Below the pieces are notes generated by a model that searched no databases, was not told where the DNA came from, and worked only from the letters and a program-made list of their open reading frames with translations. Positions 11,031 to 21,352 of a stretch of 64,000 bases of DNA are shown in pieces (position 1 is the first letter of the stretch; each line of letters starts with the position of its first letter). Where the stretch lies: NCBI GenBank assembly GCA_961205875.1, contig OY540819.1, forward strand, positions 436,501-500,500, given 5' to 3'. Made by a program: the position numbers and the translations under genes. Source of the stretch: Sialis fuliginosa (taxonomy: Eukaryota; Arthropoda; Insecta; Megaloptera; Sialidae).

Positions 11031-11071
11031 TAGATCTTGGCTTCTGGGTGTAAGCCAGAAGCCAAGATCTA
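11031..11071. repeat. Perfect 17-bp hairpin
   Basis: TAGATCTTGGCTTCTGG is followed by a 7-nt loop and its exact reverse complement. The phrase TTGGTCAAACAT precedes it and recurs at about 11100, so it sits in a small local duplication. Confidence 0.7.
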
Positions 11072-11872
11072 TATCAAGACCACCGCGGAAGCCTCAAGAC
11101 TTGGTCAAACATCACACGTTAGTACCAACTGCACAATTATACTTTCCGCGCATTCTTTACGTTCAGTAGCTGTATATGTGAACTAGAGCAGTGATACTCA
11201 ACATTTTTAATCGTTTCATTTTATTTTATCTGATGGATTTTTTCTAAGCTGATGCAATTTCTTATAAAAAAGATTAATAATTATACTTAAGTGATTGAGG
11301 GCATTGAACAAATTAGCTTTTACAACTGCAATTATGTAACAACTGCACATTAAAATAACCCCTGTTAAACTTGATATACTTAATTTTCAAAATATCTAAA
11401 AAAGTATTAACAAAATATATTTATTTATTTATTTAATATACAAAACCAATCAAATAAGGTTAAGTTAAGTTGTCGAGATTATAAACTACAACTGATTACA
11501 GCAGAGTAGGGGAAACATAACCAAAATACAAAACTCTTTAAAATAACTTAACTAATAGTTTATTAACTTAATATTACAATGAAGAGGGTAGTACATAATG
11601 TGTATTATACAGTTATAAATCATAATATCTATTCTTCAAGATCTACAATTACGAAAAATACAAAAATGACCATACGATTTCAAGACATTCACAAAACATA
11701 ATTTTGCAAACGCATACTGATGCCCCCTTTAAACCCTCCAACTTGTATCCGAAACATTTATCTCCATCTTGTTTTTGAAATATTAGCCTGGGGAAATTAA
11801 AATGGAACAACATGTTTAAGGCAGTATCTATGATTAATTACATTTAAACAAAATACAATATTATTATGCATT
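11072..11872. other. No gene; contains the 11176-11290 dispersed repeat
   Basis: 11176-11290 matches 7109-7235. The remainder is AT-rich with no feature I can name. Confidence 0.5.
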
Positions 11873-12006
11873 GGTCACATTAGAACGACCGTTAATTAGT
11901 ATGTGTTCATAATTTATGTCTTACTAAGGAAAATTTATGTCTACACTATATTCACATTGATCGCATTTTAAAGGTTTTTCATTAATATGTGTTAATTTAT
12001 GTGTTG
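11873..12006 (-). pseudogene. C2H2 zinc-finger relic
   Basis: On the minus strand 12006-11940 reads as HKLTHINEKPLKCDQCEY, a finger linker plus the start of a finger, like those of the array at 19450-20376. The next finger is degraded by stops and frame changes. It is a fragment of one to two fingers from the same paralogous family. Confidence 0.55.
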
Positions 12007-12012
12007 ATTTTA

Positions 12013-12445
12013 TATTAATAATTAATTATTCGTTAAGGATTGGGTGCAGGATATGTGAAATGACAACACGTAATATTGCCAGACCTCCCCTATAAATAAA
12101 CAGAACAATGAAAAGTTTCAATACATTTTTGTTATTTTTTCAAATAATAATAATATTAAGTGTGTGAAAAAAAATGATTTCATTAACGGAGTTTGAGACG
12201 GTACCTTTCTACCGACTCACCTTTGACTCCACAAACCCTGCTGTAAAAACTACAACAAATTATTTTCAAGGGGAAATAGAACAAAAATAAAATAAAACTC
12301 TTTAATAACTTTATAAATAGTTTATTTGACAAAGAACTTAGCAACAAATTATTATATACGTAGAGATATTGTATATCATACGTTGTGGTGTTCAAATATT
12401 ACTATTAAATATTCTTAGTAAATACATTATTATATTATAACACTA
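12013..12445 (+). repeat. Dispersed repeat R, copy 2, left part
   Basis: Aligns with copy 1 (8037-8400 and 9130-9170) without the 729-bp insertion. It ends ACTA at 12442-12445, the left target duplication of the gypsy element. Confidence 0.75.
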
Positions 12446-12683
12446 TGATATGCCCCCCCCTCACCGGACAATGAAATTTCGTCCGCCACGCACTGGAGAA
12501 TCTTTTCAGCTGTCGAATGACATCTCGCCGGCGCTCCTAGCCCAAACGGATCACCGTCAAAACTCAAAACTAGGGTAAACCGCCATCCGAACGCGCCACA
12601 ACGTCAGTCCATCCTTCCTTAATGAAAGGGAGAAGGGTGAAGTTGCGAGTTGGCTCTCACCAACGAAGCGCAACCGTGGACGA

Positions 12684-12689
12684 TATAAA
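12684..12689 (+). promoter_or_regulatory. TATA box of the gypsy LTR
   Basis: TATAAA in GACGATATAAAGCCTCCC; the same motif is at 17765-17770 in the 3' LTR. It should direct transcription start about 30 bp downstream. Confidence 0.6.
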
Positions 12690-12849
12690 GCCTCCCGATT
12701 TTTTATGAAAAGTCAAGGGAACAAGTGCCCTACCAACCACTTGTACGACTAGTTCGTTCTATTGTAACATTCTATGTACAATTGCGACTGTCACATAGAA
12801 CTCTGCTGCCGAGCAAACCCAGGAAGCTCCCAGACCCATTCCAGTGACG

Positions 12850-13050
12850 CTTTTTGAGGACCACTGCCGCCGAAGAAGACGTCCACCACCGGACGTTTGA
12901 GGACCACTGCCGCCGCCGAAGAAGACGTCCACCACCGGACGTTTGGGGACCACTGCCGACGAAGGAGACGCCCACCGCCTCACGTTTGAGGACCACTGCC
13001 GACCGCCGAAGGACGCCGCCCACCACCTCACGTTTGAGGACCGCTGACGA
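12850..13050 (+). repeat. LTR minisatellite, 46-bp unit
   Basis: Units contain GAAGAAGACGTCCACCACC and CGGACGTTTGAGGACCACTG. There are two canonical units here and four in the 3' LTR (about 17935-18140), followed by variant units in both. Several frames are open through it on both strands, because of base composition. Confidence 0.85.
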
Positions 13051-13335
13051 TCAGTCAGAGACGCCGCCGTACCCAAGGACGACCGCCGGAAGCCGCACGC
13101 CGAGGTCCGCCGACGAACGCCCACCGCTGACGGCCGCCACGAGACGCCCACGTTCACGGACGCCACGCAGATTCTAACAACCCCGGAATCCCCGTCGCCC
13201 CTTGCCGGAACTAGAAGAAACGACCCCCCCCACGCCCATTCATCAAATAAACTTGTATAAAATAAAATAAAATTATTTTTTTATCCAGCCATTGTTTTTA
13301 TTTCTCGCTATTATACATACAAGGGTATAACAATT

Positions 13336-13353
13336 TGGCGGCCCAACGTAGTG
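13336..13353 (+). promoter_or_regulatory. Primer-binding site
   Basis: TGGCGGCCCAACGTAGTGG begins three bases after the 5' LTR. TGG pairs with the CCA end of a tRNA; I do not assign which tRNA. Confidence 0.6.
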
Positions 13354-13396
13354 GCCAGGAAACTTAAGCGAGAGCTTCCGACCCAACGCCCTGAAC

Positions 13397-14395
13397 ATGA
13401 CAAGAAAACGCTCATTGTCTGAACCACGAACAAACAACGGCACTCCGCCGTTACATCCGGGAGTAACTACCCGGTGGCGCCCAACACAACACGAAGTAAC
13501 TCTGAGGGAGACCCCAAGGGAAACTGAAACTACGCCGATAAGAACCACAACGGAAACAGAGTTATTTCCCAGGGAAACACTGAGAGAAATAGAACCGCCA
13601 AGAGTCACAATGGACCCAGAAACAATTCCTATGGGAATTACCACACTGAACCAGCTACTATCCAAGTTGCTGGTTCAGTCAAGTCCGACACCACCAGTAT
13701 TCCGAGGAGACGTATAGGAAGATCCGGGAATCTACCTGAGGAAGTGCGAAGAACATTTGCAAGACCTAAGAATTCCACGGAGTCAGTGGGTTGACACCAT
13801 CACCCCGCAATTGAAGGACAATGCCGCAAGCTGGTGGAGAACATACAAGCGCCTTCAACTACCGTGGTCAGACTTTAGTGAACGGCTACAAAAGAAGTTC
13901 GCTGGACCCGAAACTATAGCACTGTTGATGTCACAACTGTATGGCCAGAAGCAGAAGAACACTGAATCTTGCGAACTCTTCCTACTGAACAAAATTAGTT
14001 TGTTCCAACGCCTCCACCCAGAGAAGGAAGCCGAAGAAATCGTCCGTTTCCTCGTGGAACTCGTGAAACCGAACATACGCCCATTCCTGAGGGTACCGAC
14101 GCCATCCACGTTGGAAGAGCTCGTGGATCGCGCCCGCGATGTCGAGCGAGATTGGCAGGAGATGACGACGACAAACCAAGCGGCCGCAAACAAGCAGCCG
14201 TCACCAACAGTGCCATCACTTCCGCGATGTCATCACTGTTCACAACGACACTTCCAACGGGACTGCCCCATGCTGAACACAAGATATCCAGCCCGGGAAA
14301 ACTACCATCGGCCAGGGAGAAGCACCGACAACCCTCCTACGACGACAGGGCTAACAACGTCGGGAGCCGGTCATACCAGATCGCCACCAGCGTAA
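13397..14395 (+). CDS. gag: Gypsy Gag with one in-frame TAG
   Basis: One frame of 332 codons interrupted only by TAG at 13715-13717 (after FRGDV). The first part (MTRKRSLSEPRTNN..) is a basic, T/P/R-rich N-terminus. The second part holds a capsid-like region (WVDTITPQLKDNAASWW; FSERLQKKF; LFLLNKISLFQRLHP), which matches the retrotransposon gag domain, and ends with a knuckle CHHCSQRHFQRDC, spaced C-x2-C-x3-H-x4-C, one residue shorter than the usual form. Gag forms the particle shell and binds element RNA. The TAG may be an inactivating mutation or, less likely, a readthrough codon. The 3' part overlaps pol by about 240 bp in a different frame. Confidence 0.85.
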
Positions 14396-17300
14396 CCGCA
14401 CTTCCCAGAATCAAAATTAGTTTTAAGAACCGGACCTACTACGCTCTCCTGGACTCGGCCGCATCCCACAACTTCATAAACGACGAATATCTACCCGCCT
14501 CCCATACGTCATCCTATCAGGAGGTAGAGCTCGCCAAGAAGGGGGAATACGCCATCGCTTCAGGAGCGCAATCTATAACCATCACAATAGAGGACGTTTG
14601 CTCGCAGTTGGACGTACTGACCGTGCACGACTTGCGGGAAGACTTCATTTTGGGCCTGCCGTGGTTCACAAGTCAGGAAGCCACAATGGACTTTGCCCGA
14701 AAGTGTGTCTATTACGGCACCACGCAACGTCACACTATTCATTGGGCACTGCCGCCATGCACCGAGGAAGTAATCACGCTGCCCCAGATTGGAGAATTTC
14801 CGCCGCACCTCCAACCCACTGCTCAAGCGTTAATGGAGCGATTCAGGGACGTCTTCCGATCACCACAGGTCCCAACAAACTCCACTACACACAAAATACC
14901 GCTCATCACTTCTACACCCGTCCGATCGCCGATGTATCGCTACTCGGTGGAGAAGAGACGACTCATCCACCAGCAAGTGGAGGAGATGCTGGCAGAGGGA
15001 GTCATCAAGCCCAGCACGTCGCCATACAGCTCGCCGATCGTGATGGTCGCCAAGAAAAACGGAGAGTCTCGCTTCTGCGTTGACTACCGGAAGATCAACG
15101 CCATTACGAAGGATGAAGTCACCCCCCTACCATTGATACACGAGACGCTCAAGGACCTCGGCCTCGCCAAGGTGTTCTCAGCCATCGACCTAAAATCTGG
15201 CTACTGGCAGATTCCGATGCATCCCGACTCACAACACGCGACCGCTTTCTGCACTCCTTCCGGAGGCTGTTATGAGTTCAAGGTCATGCCGTTCGGCCTA
15301 AAGGGAGCGCCAGGGACGTTCCAACGTCTGATGAGCCAACAAGTATTGACAGGCTATCTCCGGGACTTCTGCCTCGTCTACATCGACGACATAATCGTCT
15401 ATTCCAACAAGTACGATGAGCACCTTGGACATCTGCAGAAGGTATTTGAGCGTTTGCAACTGCACGGATTGGTTGGTGCACCGGAGAAATGTAAATTTGG
15501 CTGCCGCTCCCTGGAATACTTGGGGCATACTATTAGCGAGGAGTACAACCACCCGCAAGAACATCACTTGCACCAAATCCAAAACTTCTCCGCTCCAAGA
15601 ACCAGGAAGGAGTTGCGAAGCTTCTTGGGCCTATGCAACTGGCTTCGAGAATACATCGATCATTTCGCCGATATCGCTGCCCCACTCAACGATCTTCTGA
15701 GCGAGAAGAAGAAGTATTCCTGGACACCACAGGCCCAAGAAGGGTTCCTTAAAATCAAGCATGCCCTATCAGAACCTTTGAAACTCCACCGCCCCGATCC
15801 GACGCTTCCGTTCGTTCTCCAAACTGATGCCAGTCAGGAAGGAGTAGCCGCTGTCCTGTACCAAGAAGGTGAAAACAAGAACCGACGCATAATATCCTAT
15901 GCGAGCTCACGATTTAATCCTGCCGAGAGAAAATACCACTGCAACGAGCAGGAATGCCTTGCAGCGGTATGGGCGATAAAGCGTTACCGCCCCTACTTGG
16001 AGGATAGACCGTTCACCCTTCGTACAGATAGCCGCGCTCTTACCTGGCTGCACCAAACAAAGGATCATCGGGAGAAGCTCACACGATGGGCCTTACTACT
16101 ACAGGAGTTTGCGTTCAACATTGAACACTGCCCAGGGAAGGACAATGAACTTCCGGACGTACTGTCACGAAACCCGGACGCTCAAGGCCTGCCCGAAGCC
16201 CTTGAAGTCCAACCCAATCTCACACCACCCAGGAGGAAGGGGTATGTCGCAGAGACAACGCCCCGGCTGATGCAAATAACGGCGCCTAATCTCGACGAAG
16301 AGATCCAGCAGGAACAACATAACGACCCCTCCATTCAACAGTGGTTACTTCCTGAAAGAGAAGGCAATCACGAGGACCTCCCAGCGGGGTATCAAATACG
16401 CGATAATGCACTGTGGTACGGCGGACCAACCGACTTCCGTCTGTACGTCCCAAGCGCGGAACGTCCCACAGTCCTACATCATTATCACGACCACATACTC
16501 GCGGGACATCCAGGATACAGGGAGACGTTACGGGCCATTAGTAAACGTTACTTTTGGCCTCACCTGAGACAGGACGTAACAAAACACGTCCGGAACTGTC
16601 TGATTTGCAGTTGCTATAAAGCAAACAACCATCCTCACACCGCTCCGCAACGAGCGCATCAGCCAACAAAACCTTGGGAGACGATTGCCGTGGACATCAT
16701 GGGACCTTATCCTAAGAGCACAAAAGGGAAGCGATTCATCTTCGTAGTCACCGATCTATTTACGCGATGGGTCGAAGCCTTTCCCATCGGGACGTCCAAA
16801 GCTCCAACTCTGGTGCGTCTTTTGGACACAGAAATTTACGCAAGGTATGGTTATCCGAAAGCAATCATCTCGGATAACGGAAGCCAGTTCATTAGCCATT
16901 CATGGAAGAGGGCTTGCGAACGATGGGAGAGCTTGCATTGGACCACTGCCGTCTATCACCCCCGCGCCAACCCCACGGAACGGCGCAATCAAGAGTTGAA
17001 GAAGGGGTTAAGATTACACCTTCATAACGAAGTCCACACAAAATGGGATCAGCATATCGCCGACACTCTGTACAACATTCGGACACGACGGAATGCCGCC
17101 ACAGGCTATACTCTCAGCGAAGCCTTGTTTGGCTACAACCTACAACGTCCCGGTCACTGGAGAATCGCCAATTCCCTGAACACAAGTCAGTTGCCCGAGG
17201 CCGCGGAACGGAATCAGATCATCGCCGCACGCCAACACGACTACCAAAACAAGTACCTGACCGCAGACCCGCCAGACCAGAAACGATACCTACCTGGCAG

Positions 17301-17493
17301 TTGGGTCTTGTACAGAGAGCACCACCTCTCAGACGCCGCCGAGAATTTCCACGCGCCATTGGCAGCAAAATGGTCAGCACCACATCAAATAGAGGCAATC
17401 CTAGGGCCCCATGTTTACCTACTAGCTAAGGGCAACCACCAAATCAAGGTCCACGAAGACCAGTTGCGGGCAGCACCCCCGATGGACCAATAG
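14152..17493 (+). CDS. pol: Gypsy Pol polyprotein (PR-RT-RNaseH-IN)
   Basis: Intact frame of 1113 codons in the -1 frame relative to gag, with no clear ATG at its head, so a -1 frameshift in the overlap is the likely means of expression; I did not find a convincing slippery site. Domains by residue from 14152: protease around 101 (LLDSAAS, an unusual DSA in place of DSG/DTG); RT about 265-470 with FCVDYRKIN and catalytic YIDD at 410-413; RNase H from LQTDAS (D559); integrase HHCC zinc region (HHYHDH...CLICSC), catalytic D848, D908 (SDNGSQF) and E943; then a GPH-type C-terminal module. It copies element RNA to DNA and inserts it. No stop or frameshift is visible. Confidence 0.93.
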   Translation: MAGDDDDKPSGRKQAAVTNSAITSAMSSLFTTTLPTGLPHAEHKISSPGKLPSAREKHRQPSYDDRANNVGSRSYQIATSVTALPRIKISFKNRTYYALLDSAASHNFINDEYLPASHTSSYQEVELAKKGEYAIASGAQSITITIEDVCSQLDVLTVHDLREDFILGLPWFTSQEATMDFARKCVYYGTTQRHTIHWALPPCTEEVITLPQIGEFPPHLQPTAQALMERFRDVFRSPQVPTNSTTHKIPLITSTPVRSPMYRYSVEKRRLIHQQVEEMLAEGVIKPSTSPYSSPIVMVAKKNGESRFCVDYRKINAITKDEVTPLPLIHETLKDLGLAKVFSAIDLKSGYWQIPMHPDSQHATAFCTPSGGCYEFKVMPFGLKGAPGTFQRLMSQQVLTGYLRDFCLVYIDDIIVYSNKYDEHLGHLQKVFERLQLHGLVGAPEKCKFGCRSLEYLGHTISEEYNHPQEHHLHQIQNFSAPRTRKELRSFLGLCNWLREYIDHFADIAAPLNDLLSEKKKYSWTPQAQEGFLKIKHALSEPLKLHRPDPTLPFVLQTDASQEGVAAVLYQEGENKNRRIISYASSRFNPAERKYHCNEQECLAAVWAIKRYRPYLEDRPFTLRTDSRALTWLHQTKDHREKLTRWALLLQEFAFNIEHCPGKDNELPDVLSRNPDAQGLPEALEVQPNLTPPRRKGYVAETTPRLMQITAPNLDEEIQQEQHNDPSIQQWLLPEREGNHEDLPAGYQIRDNALWYGGPTDFRLYVPSAERPTVLHHYHDHILAGHPGYRETLRAISKRYFWPHLRQDVTKHVRNCLICSCYKANNHPHTAPQRAHQPTKPWETIAVDIMGPYPKSTKGKRFIFVVTDLFTRWVEAFPIGTSKAPTLVRLLDTEIYARYGYPKAIISDNGSQFISHSWKRACERWESLHWTTAVYHPRANPTERRNQELKKGLRLHLHNEVHTKWDQHIADTLYNIRTRRNAATGYTLSEALFGYNLQRPGHWRIANSLNTSQLPEAAERNQIIAARQHDYQNKYLTADPPDQKRYLPGSWVLYREHHLSDAAENFHAPLAAKWSAPHQIEAILGPHVYLLAKGNHQIKVHEDQLRAAPPMDQ

Positions 17494-17512
17494 AAGCGTA
17501 CGAAACTTCAAA

Positions 17513-17527
17513 ACAGGCAGGGAGGAT
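17513..17527 (+). promoter_or_regulatory. Polypurine tract
   Basis: The purine-rich AGGCAGGGAGGAT directly precedes the 3' LTR, where plus-strand DNA synthesis starts. Confidence 0.6.
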
Positions 17528-18505
17528 TGATATGCCCCCCCTCACCGGACAATGAAATTTCGTCCGCCACGCACTGGAGAATCTTTTCAGCTGTCGAATG
17601 ACATCTCGCCGGCGCTCCTAGCCCAAACGGATCACCGTCAAAACTCAAAACTAGGGTAAACCGCCATCCGAACGCGCCACAACGTCAGTCCATCCTTCCT
17701 TAATGAAAGGGAGAAGGGTGAAGTTGCGAGTTGGCTCTCACCAACGAAGCGCAACCGTGGACGATATAAAGCCTCCCGATTTTTTATGAAAAGTCAAGGG
17801 AACAAGTGCCCTACCAACCACTTGTACGACTAGTTCGTTCTATTGTAACATTCTATGTACAATTGCGACTGTCACATAGAACTCTGCTGCCGAGCAAACC
17901 CAGGAAGCTCCCAAACCCGTTCCAGTGACGCTTTTTGAGGACCACGCCGCCGAAGAAGACGTCCACCACCGGACGTTTGAGGACCACTGCCGCCGCCGAA
18001 GAAGACGTCCACCACCGGACGTTTGAGGACCACTGCCACCGCCGAAGAAGACGTCCACCACCGGACGTTTGAGGACCACTGCCACCGCCGAAGAAGACGT
18101 CCACCACCGGACGTTTGGGGACCACTGCCGACGAAGGAGACGCCCACCGCCTCACGTTTGAGGACCACTGCCGACCGCCGAAGGACGCCGCCCGCCACCT
18201 CACGTTTGAGGACCGCTGACGATCAGTCAGAGACGCCGCCGTACCCAAGGACGACCGCCGGAAGCCGCACGCCGAGGTCCGCCGACGAACGCCGACCGCT
18301 GACGGCCGCCACGAGACGCCCACGTTCACGGACGCCACGCAGATTCTAACAACCCCGGAATCCCCGTCGCCCCTTGCCGGAACTAGAAGAAACGACCCCC
18401 CCCCACGCCCATTCATCAAATAAACTTGTATAAAATAAAATAAAATTATTTTTTTATCCAGCCATTGTTTTTATTTCTCGCTATTATACATACGAGGGTA
18501 TAACA
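17528..18505 (+). mobile_element. Gypsy 3' LTR (978 bp)
   Basis: Same ends and signals as the 5' LTR. It is 91 bp longer, nearly all explained by two extra 46-bp minisatellite units. Outside the array I count about five substitutions and a few homopolymer length changes. Confidence 0.9.
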
Positions 18506-18597
18506 ACTACATATAGTTTTGTGAGAAATAATTATACAATATGCATAAAATTCACTTTAAAAAAAATTAAATTATCATACATTTACATTGTTTGTAC
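18506..18597 (+). repeat. Dispersed repeat R, copy 2, right part
   Basis: Resumes at ACTACATATAGTTTTGTGAG and matches 9165-9274, proving that the gypsy element inserted into R. Confidence 0.75.
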
Positions 18598-19449
18598 ATT
18601 AATGGTCGTAAGACAGTTTTTTTTTAGGCTGATTTACTTACTTTAACTCCACAATTAAAGTAACAAATTTTTGTAACATAAAATATCATGTCCGGAAATT
18701 CTTCTATAGGTAGATAAAAGGAATTAAATGAGGTCGAAACAAAAGTCATTCGTTTTATTTGAGACCACCTACGGTCTGTTTTCTTCTATTTATGTTTACC
18801 AGTTTGTTTGCTGGATTCTGATAGCTCCATTTGGAGATATGTATGGCTGTTACCAATAACAGATTTTGATAAAACTGGAGGTATATGTTTCAATAATAAT
18901 GTAATAATAAATAAAATAATAAAGTTTATCTCACCAAAAAAATAGTAAGATTTCAAACAAATTTAAAAAAACTATATAATTTGTAGTAGAAACGCGGTTG
19001 AAAATAACTGGATTTAATTGAAAATGTAAAATATTGACTGTGATTGTTTCTGACAAACTATGTAGGTACTTTTTTTAAAATTTGTTTGAATTATACTATT
19101 TTTTTGTTGAGCTAAACTTATAATAGGTTAAAATGTTATTGAAATTAATAAAAGAATACATTTAGGATGCAAATAAGTAATCAAATAATAATTATTATGA
19201 ATTTTAGTTTTTCAATACTTGAAAATGCCATTTTTCACCCCTCCAAGGGTTGTACACCCGCTTTTGATGCACGCACAAAGTTGTTACTCTTTGGGCCTTG
19301 GAACAACACCACATTAATGATTTTTATAAATTTTCATATTAATATGACAATTTTTAACAAAACTGTGTTACATTGAAAAAGTGTCCTACTAATTGTGACA
19401 AGCAGTGTATAATAAAATTTAAATGATAGATAATATCATTTAAACATAA
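18598..19449. other. No gene; 3' flank of the zinc-finger gene
   Basis: AT-rich. The phrase TGTCCGGAAATTCTTC near 18690 recurs near 26547, so part of it belongs to a dispersed repeat. No coding region is supported. Confidence 0.45.
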
Positions 19450-20376
19450 TTATTCTATAAGGTTGTCCATATTAATATGTAATAGTTTATGCTTTGCTAA
19501 ATAACCACTACGTTTACCGCTATAATCGCAATGGTCGCATTTAAAAGGTTTTTCATTAGTATGTGTTAGTTTATGCCTTGCTAAATCATTGCTACGTTTA
19601 CAGCTATAATCGCATTGGCCGCATTTAAAAGGTCTTTCATTAGTATGTGTTACTTTATGGCTTGCTAATTCAATGCTACGTTTACACCTATAATCGCAAT
19701 GGCCGCATTTAAAAGGTTTTTTATTAGTATGTGTTAGTTTATGGTTTGCTAAATTATTGCTACGTTTACAACTATAATCGCAATGGTCGCATTTAAAAGG
19801 ACTTTCTTTAGTATGTGTTAGTTTATGGTTTACCAATTCCCTGTTACGTTTACAGCTATAATCGCAATGGTCGCATTTAACAGGTCTTTCTTTAGAATGT
19901 GTTAGTTTATGGTCTGCTAATTGAAAGAAAAGTTTACAACTATAATCGCAATGGTCGCATTTAAAAGGTTTTTCATTAGTATGTGTTAGTTTATGCCTTG
20001 CTAATTCATTGCTACGTTTACAGCTATAATCGCAATGGTCGCATTTAAAAGGTTTTTCATTAGTATGTGATAGTTTATGGCTTGCTAAATTACCGCTCTT
20101 TTTAGAGCTATAATCGCAATGGTCGCATTTAAAAGGTTTTTCATTAGAATGTGTTAATTTATGTTTTAATAAATTTTGTTTCTTTTTACTACTATATTTG
20201 CACTGATCGCATTTATGTTTTACTAATTTTACATTAGTTTTATGAGAACGTTGTTTAGTTAAACTGGATACTTTGATATTTATTTTATTATCATAATCTG
20301 TTTTCATATGATCTTCATTTTCTTGATGTTCGTTTCTAGTTTCTAGTACGTTTTCTTGTTTAACAACCATCCCTTC
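19450..20376 (-). CDS. C2H2 zinc-finger protein, main exon (nine fingers)
   Basis: After a good acceptor (TTTTGCAG, ending at 20377) the exon encodes a 308-residue segment: an acidic/basic leader (EGMVVKQENVLETRNEHQEN), then nine consecutive C2H2 fingers of the pattern CDHCDYSC-x12-H-x3-H with TNEKPFK-type linkers, ending about ten residues after the last finger. The ninth finger has SG in place of SC but keeps its four ligands. Such arrays bind DNA in the nucleus; the target is unknown. Fingers are strongly homogenised, typical of fast-evolving insect ZF families. The frame continues in phase from the exon at 21249-21341. Intact over its whole length. Confidence 0.85.
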   Translation of the reverse strand, partial: EGMVVKQENVLETRNEHQENEDHMKTDYDNKINIKVSSLTKQRSHKTNVKLVKHKCDQCKYSSKKKQNLLKHKLTHSNEKPFKCDHCDYSSKKSGNLASHKLSHTNEKPFKCDHCDYSCKRSNELARHKLTHTNEKPFKCDHCDYSCKLFFQLADHKLTHSKERPVKCDHCDYSCKRNRELVNHKLTHTKESPFKCDHCDYSCKRSNNLANHKLTHTNKKPFKCGHCDYRCKRSIELASHKVTHTNERPFKCGQCDYSCKRSNDLARHKLTHTNEKPFKCDHCDYSGKRSGYLAKHKLLHINMDNLIE

Positions 20377-21248
20377 CTGCAAAATGTAACTCAATATAGT
20401 AATAAATTGAATTTAATGGTTTTACAGATAATGCTAAAAAGATTTTATTTATGAAAATATTTTTTTTCCAGTTGGCCTTTCAATAATTGTAAGGTACTTG
20501 CACCAGGTATGGCCGTCTTAAAAACTAAAGTATTTAAAAAAAGTAAGAGAAAATGTTTGTTTTTATTGTATCGTTTAAAAATTTATTTAAATTCTTTCAT
20601 TTCAATTTTTTAATGTAATTTTTAGAATTGGGTATGAGGAGCCAAAATTACATTTAAAACAACTTTTCTTAGTAATTTTCTTTCTAATTTTTAAATATAA
20701 AGGTGTTTTATTCTTGGTAATTTTTTCAACTTTGCTTATGAAAGAAAAGACCAATTGGAATAATTTTTGGTATACATTAGTTATATATCAAGCAGGACTC
20801 ATGCCCAAATGTAATTCCGAAATTCTTTTTTTTTCTTTACATTTCATGTTACATCTATCCTGGGACACACTGTATAAAAAAAATAACTTTCAATAAAAAA
20901 ACACTAAAATGAGCCTTTAAATATATATGTTTGGACTCCCCCTGTTAGTAAGGGTCAAAGCAATTGCACTTTTTGCCCATAGGATAACGCACCACTGACT
21001 AGACAAAAAAATTAATTTCGAAAAAAAAATTTTTATTATGGCCTATTAATTTAGTCCATCGATGTATAAAATCATTTTTATCTTCATGTTCTATACAATT
21101 AATAATAACATATTATTATCATGTACACTAAATTAATATTACAGTTTAAAACAATTGTTTAGGAACCTCTGTTTTTCATTTGAGCTTCTGTCAAACATAC
21201 TACATATATCAAACCTAACCTGTTTTTACTAACATGTGTATTACTTAC

Positions 21249-21341
21249 CTCATATTCCTGTTTATAATATTTAGAAAAATCATCATAGATTTCAATATCC
21301 TGAAGACAATCGATATTTTCTATTTCTTGTTTTATATCTTC
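21249..21341 (-). CDS. Zinc-finger gene, upstream coding exon
   Basis: 31 codons (EDIKQEIENIDCLQDIEIYD...) between a possible acceptor TTCACAG and a strong donor GAG|GTAAGTAA. The end phase (0) matches the main exon. It resembles the first exon of the paralogue at 25951 (VKQEIKEEIECLEYIEISDD). The ATG equivalent to that paralogue's start is at 21352-21350, but a net 4-nt difference puts it out of frame, giving six codons and a stop. So either an undetected upstream exon supplies the start, or translation starts at the Met in the main exon (EGMVVKQE), or the gene is damaged. Confidence 0.6.
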
Positions 21342-21352
21342 CTGTGAAGCAT

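Larger units (their letters stand above)
12446..13332 (+). mobile_element. Gypsy 5' LTR (887 bp)
   Basis: TG...CA ends. TATAAA at 12684-12689, polyadenylation signal AATAAA at 13246-13251 and an AT-rich tail. Between them is a GC-rich minisatellite of roughly 46-bp units with two canonical copies and diverged flanking copies. Confidence 0.9.
12446..18505 (+). mobile_element. Ty3/gypsy LTR retrotransposon, nearly intact
   Basis: A complete element: LTRs 12446-13332 and 17528-18505, both TGATATGCC...GGTATAACA, flanked by the 4-bp duplication ACTA (12442-12445 and 18506-18509). Order is LTR, primer site, gag, pol (protease, RT, RNase H, integrase), purine tract, LTR. There is no env frame. It sits inside repeat R copy 2 and is much GC-richer than the host. 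The LTRs differ by only a few substitutions outside a minisatellite, so the insertion is young. A TAG in gag is the main visible lesion. Confidence 0.92.

Noticed and set aside
12759-13177. Overlapping open frames in the gypsy LTR (also 17840-18419)
   Set aside because: Several frames on both strands are open because of the GC-rich 46-bp minisatellite; arginine/proline or glycine/serine-rich products show no domain.
13855-17429. Secondary frames within gag-pol
   Set aside because: Overlapping shadows of the long pol and gag frames, in GC-rich sequence.
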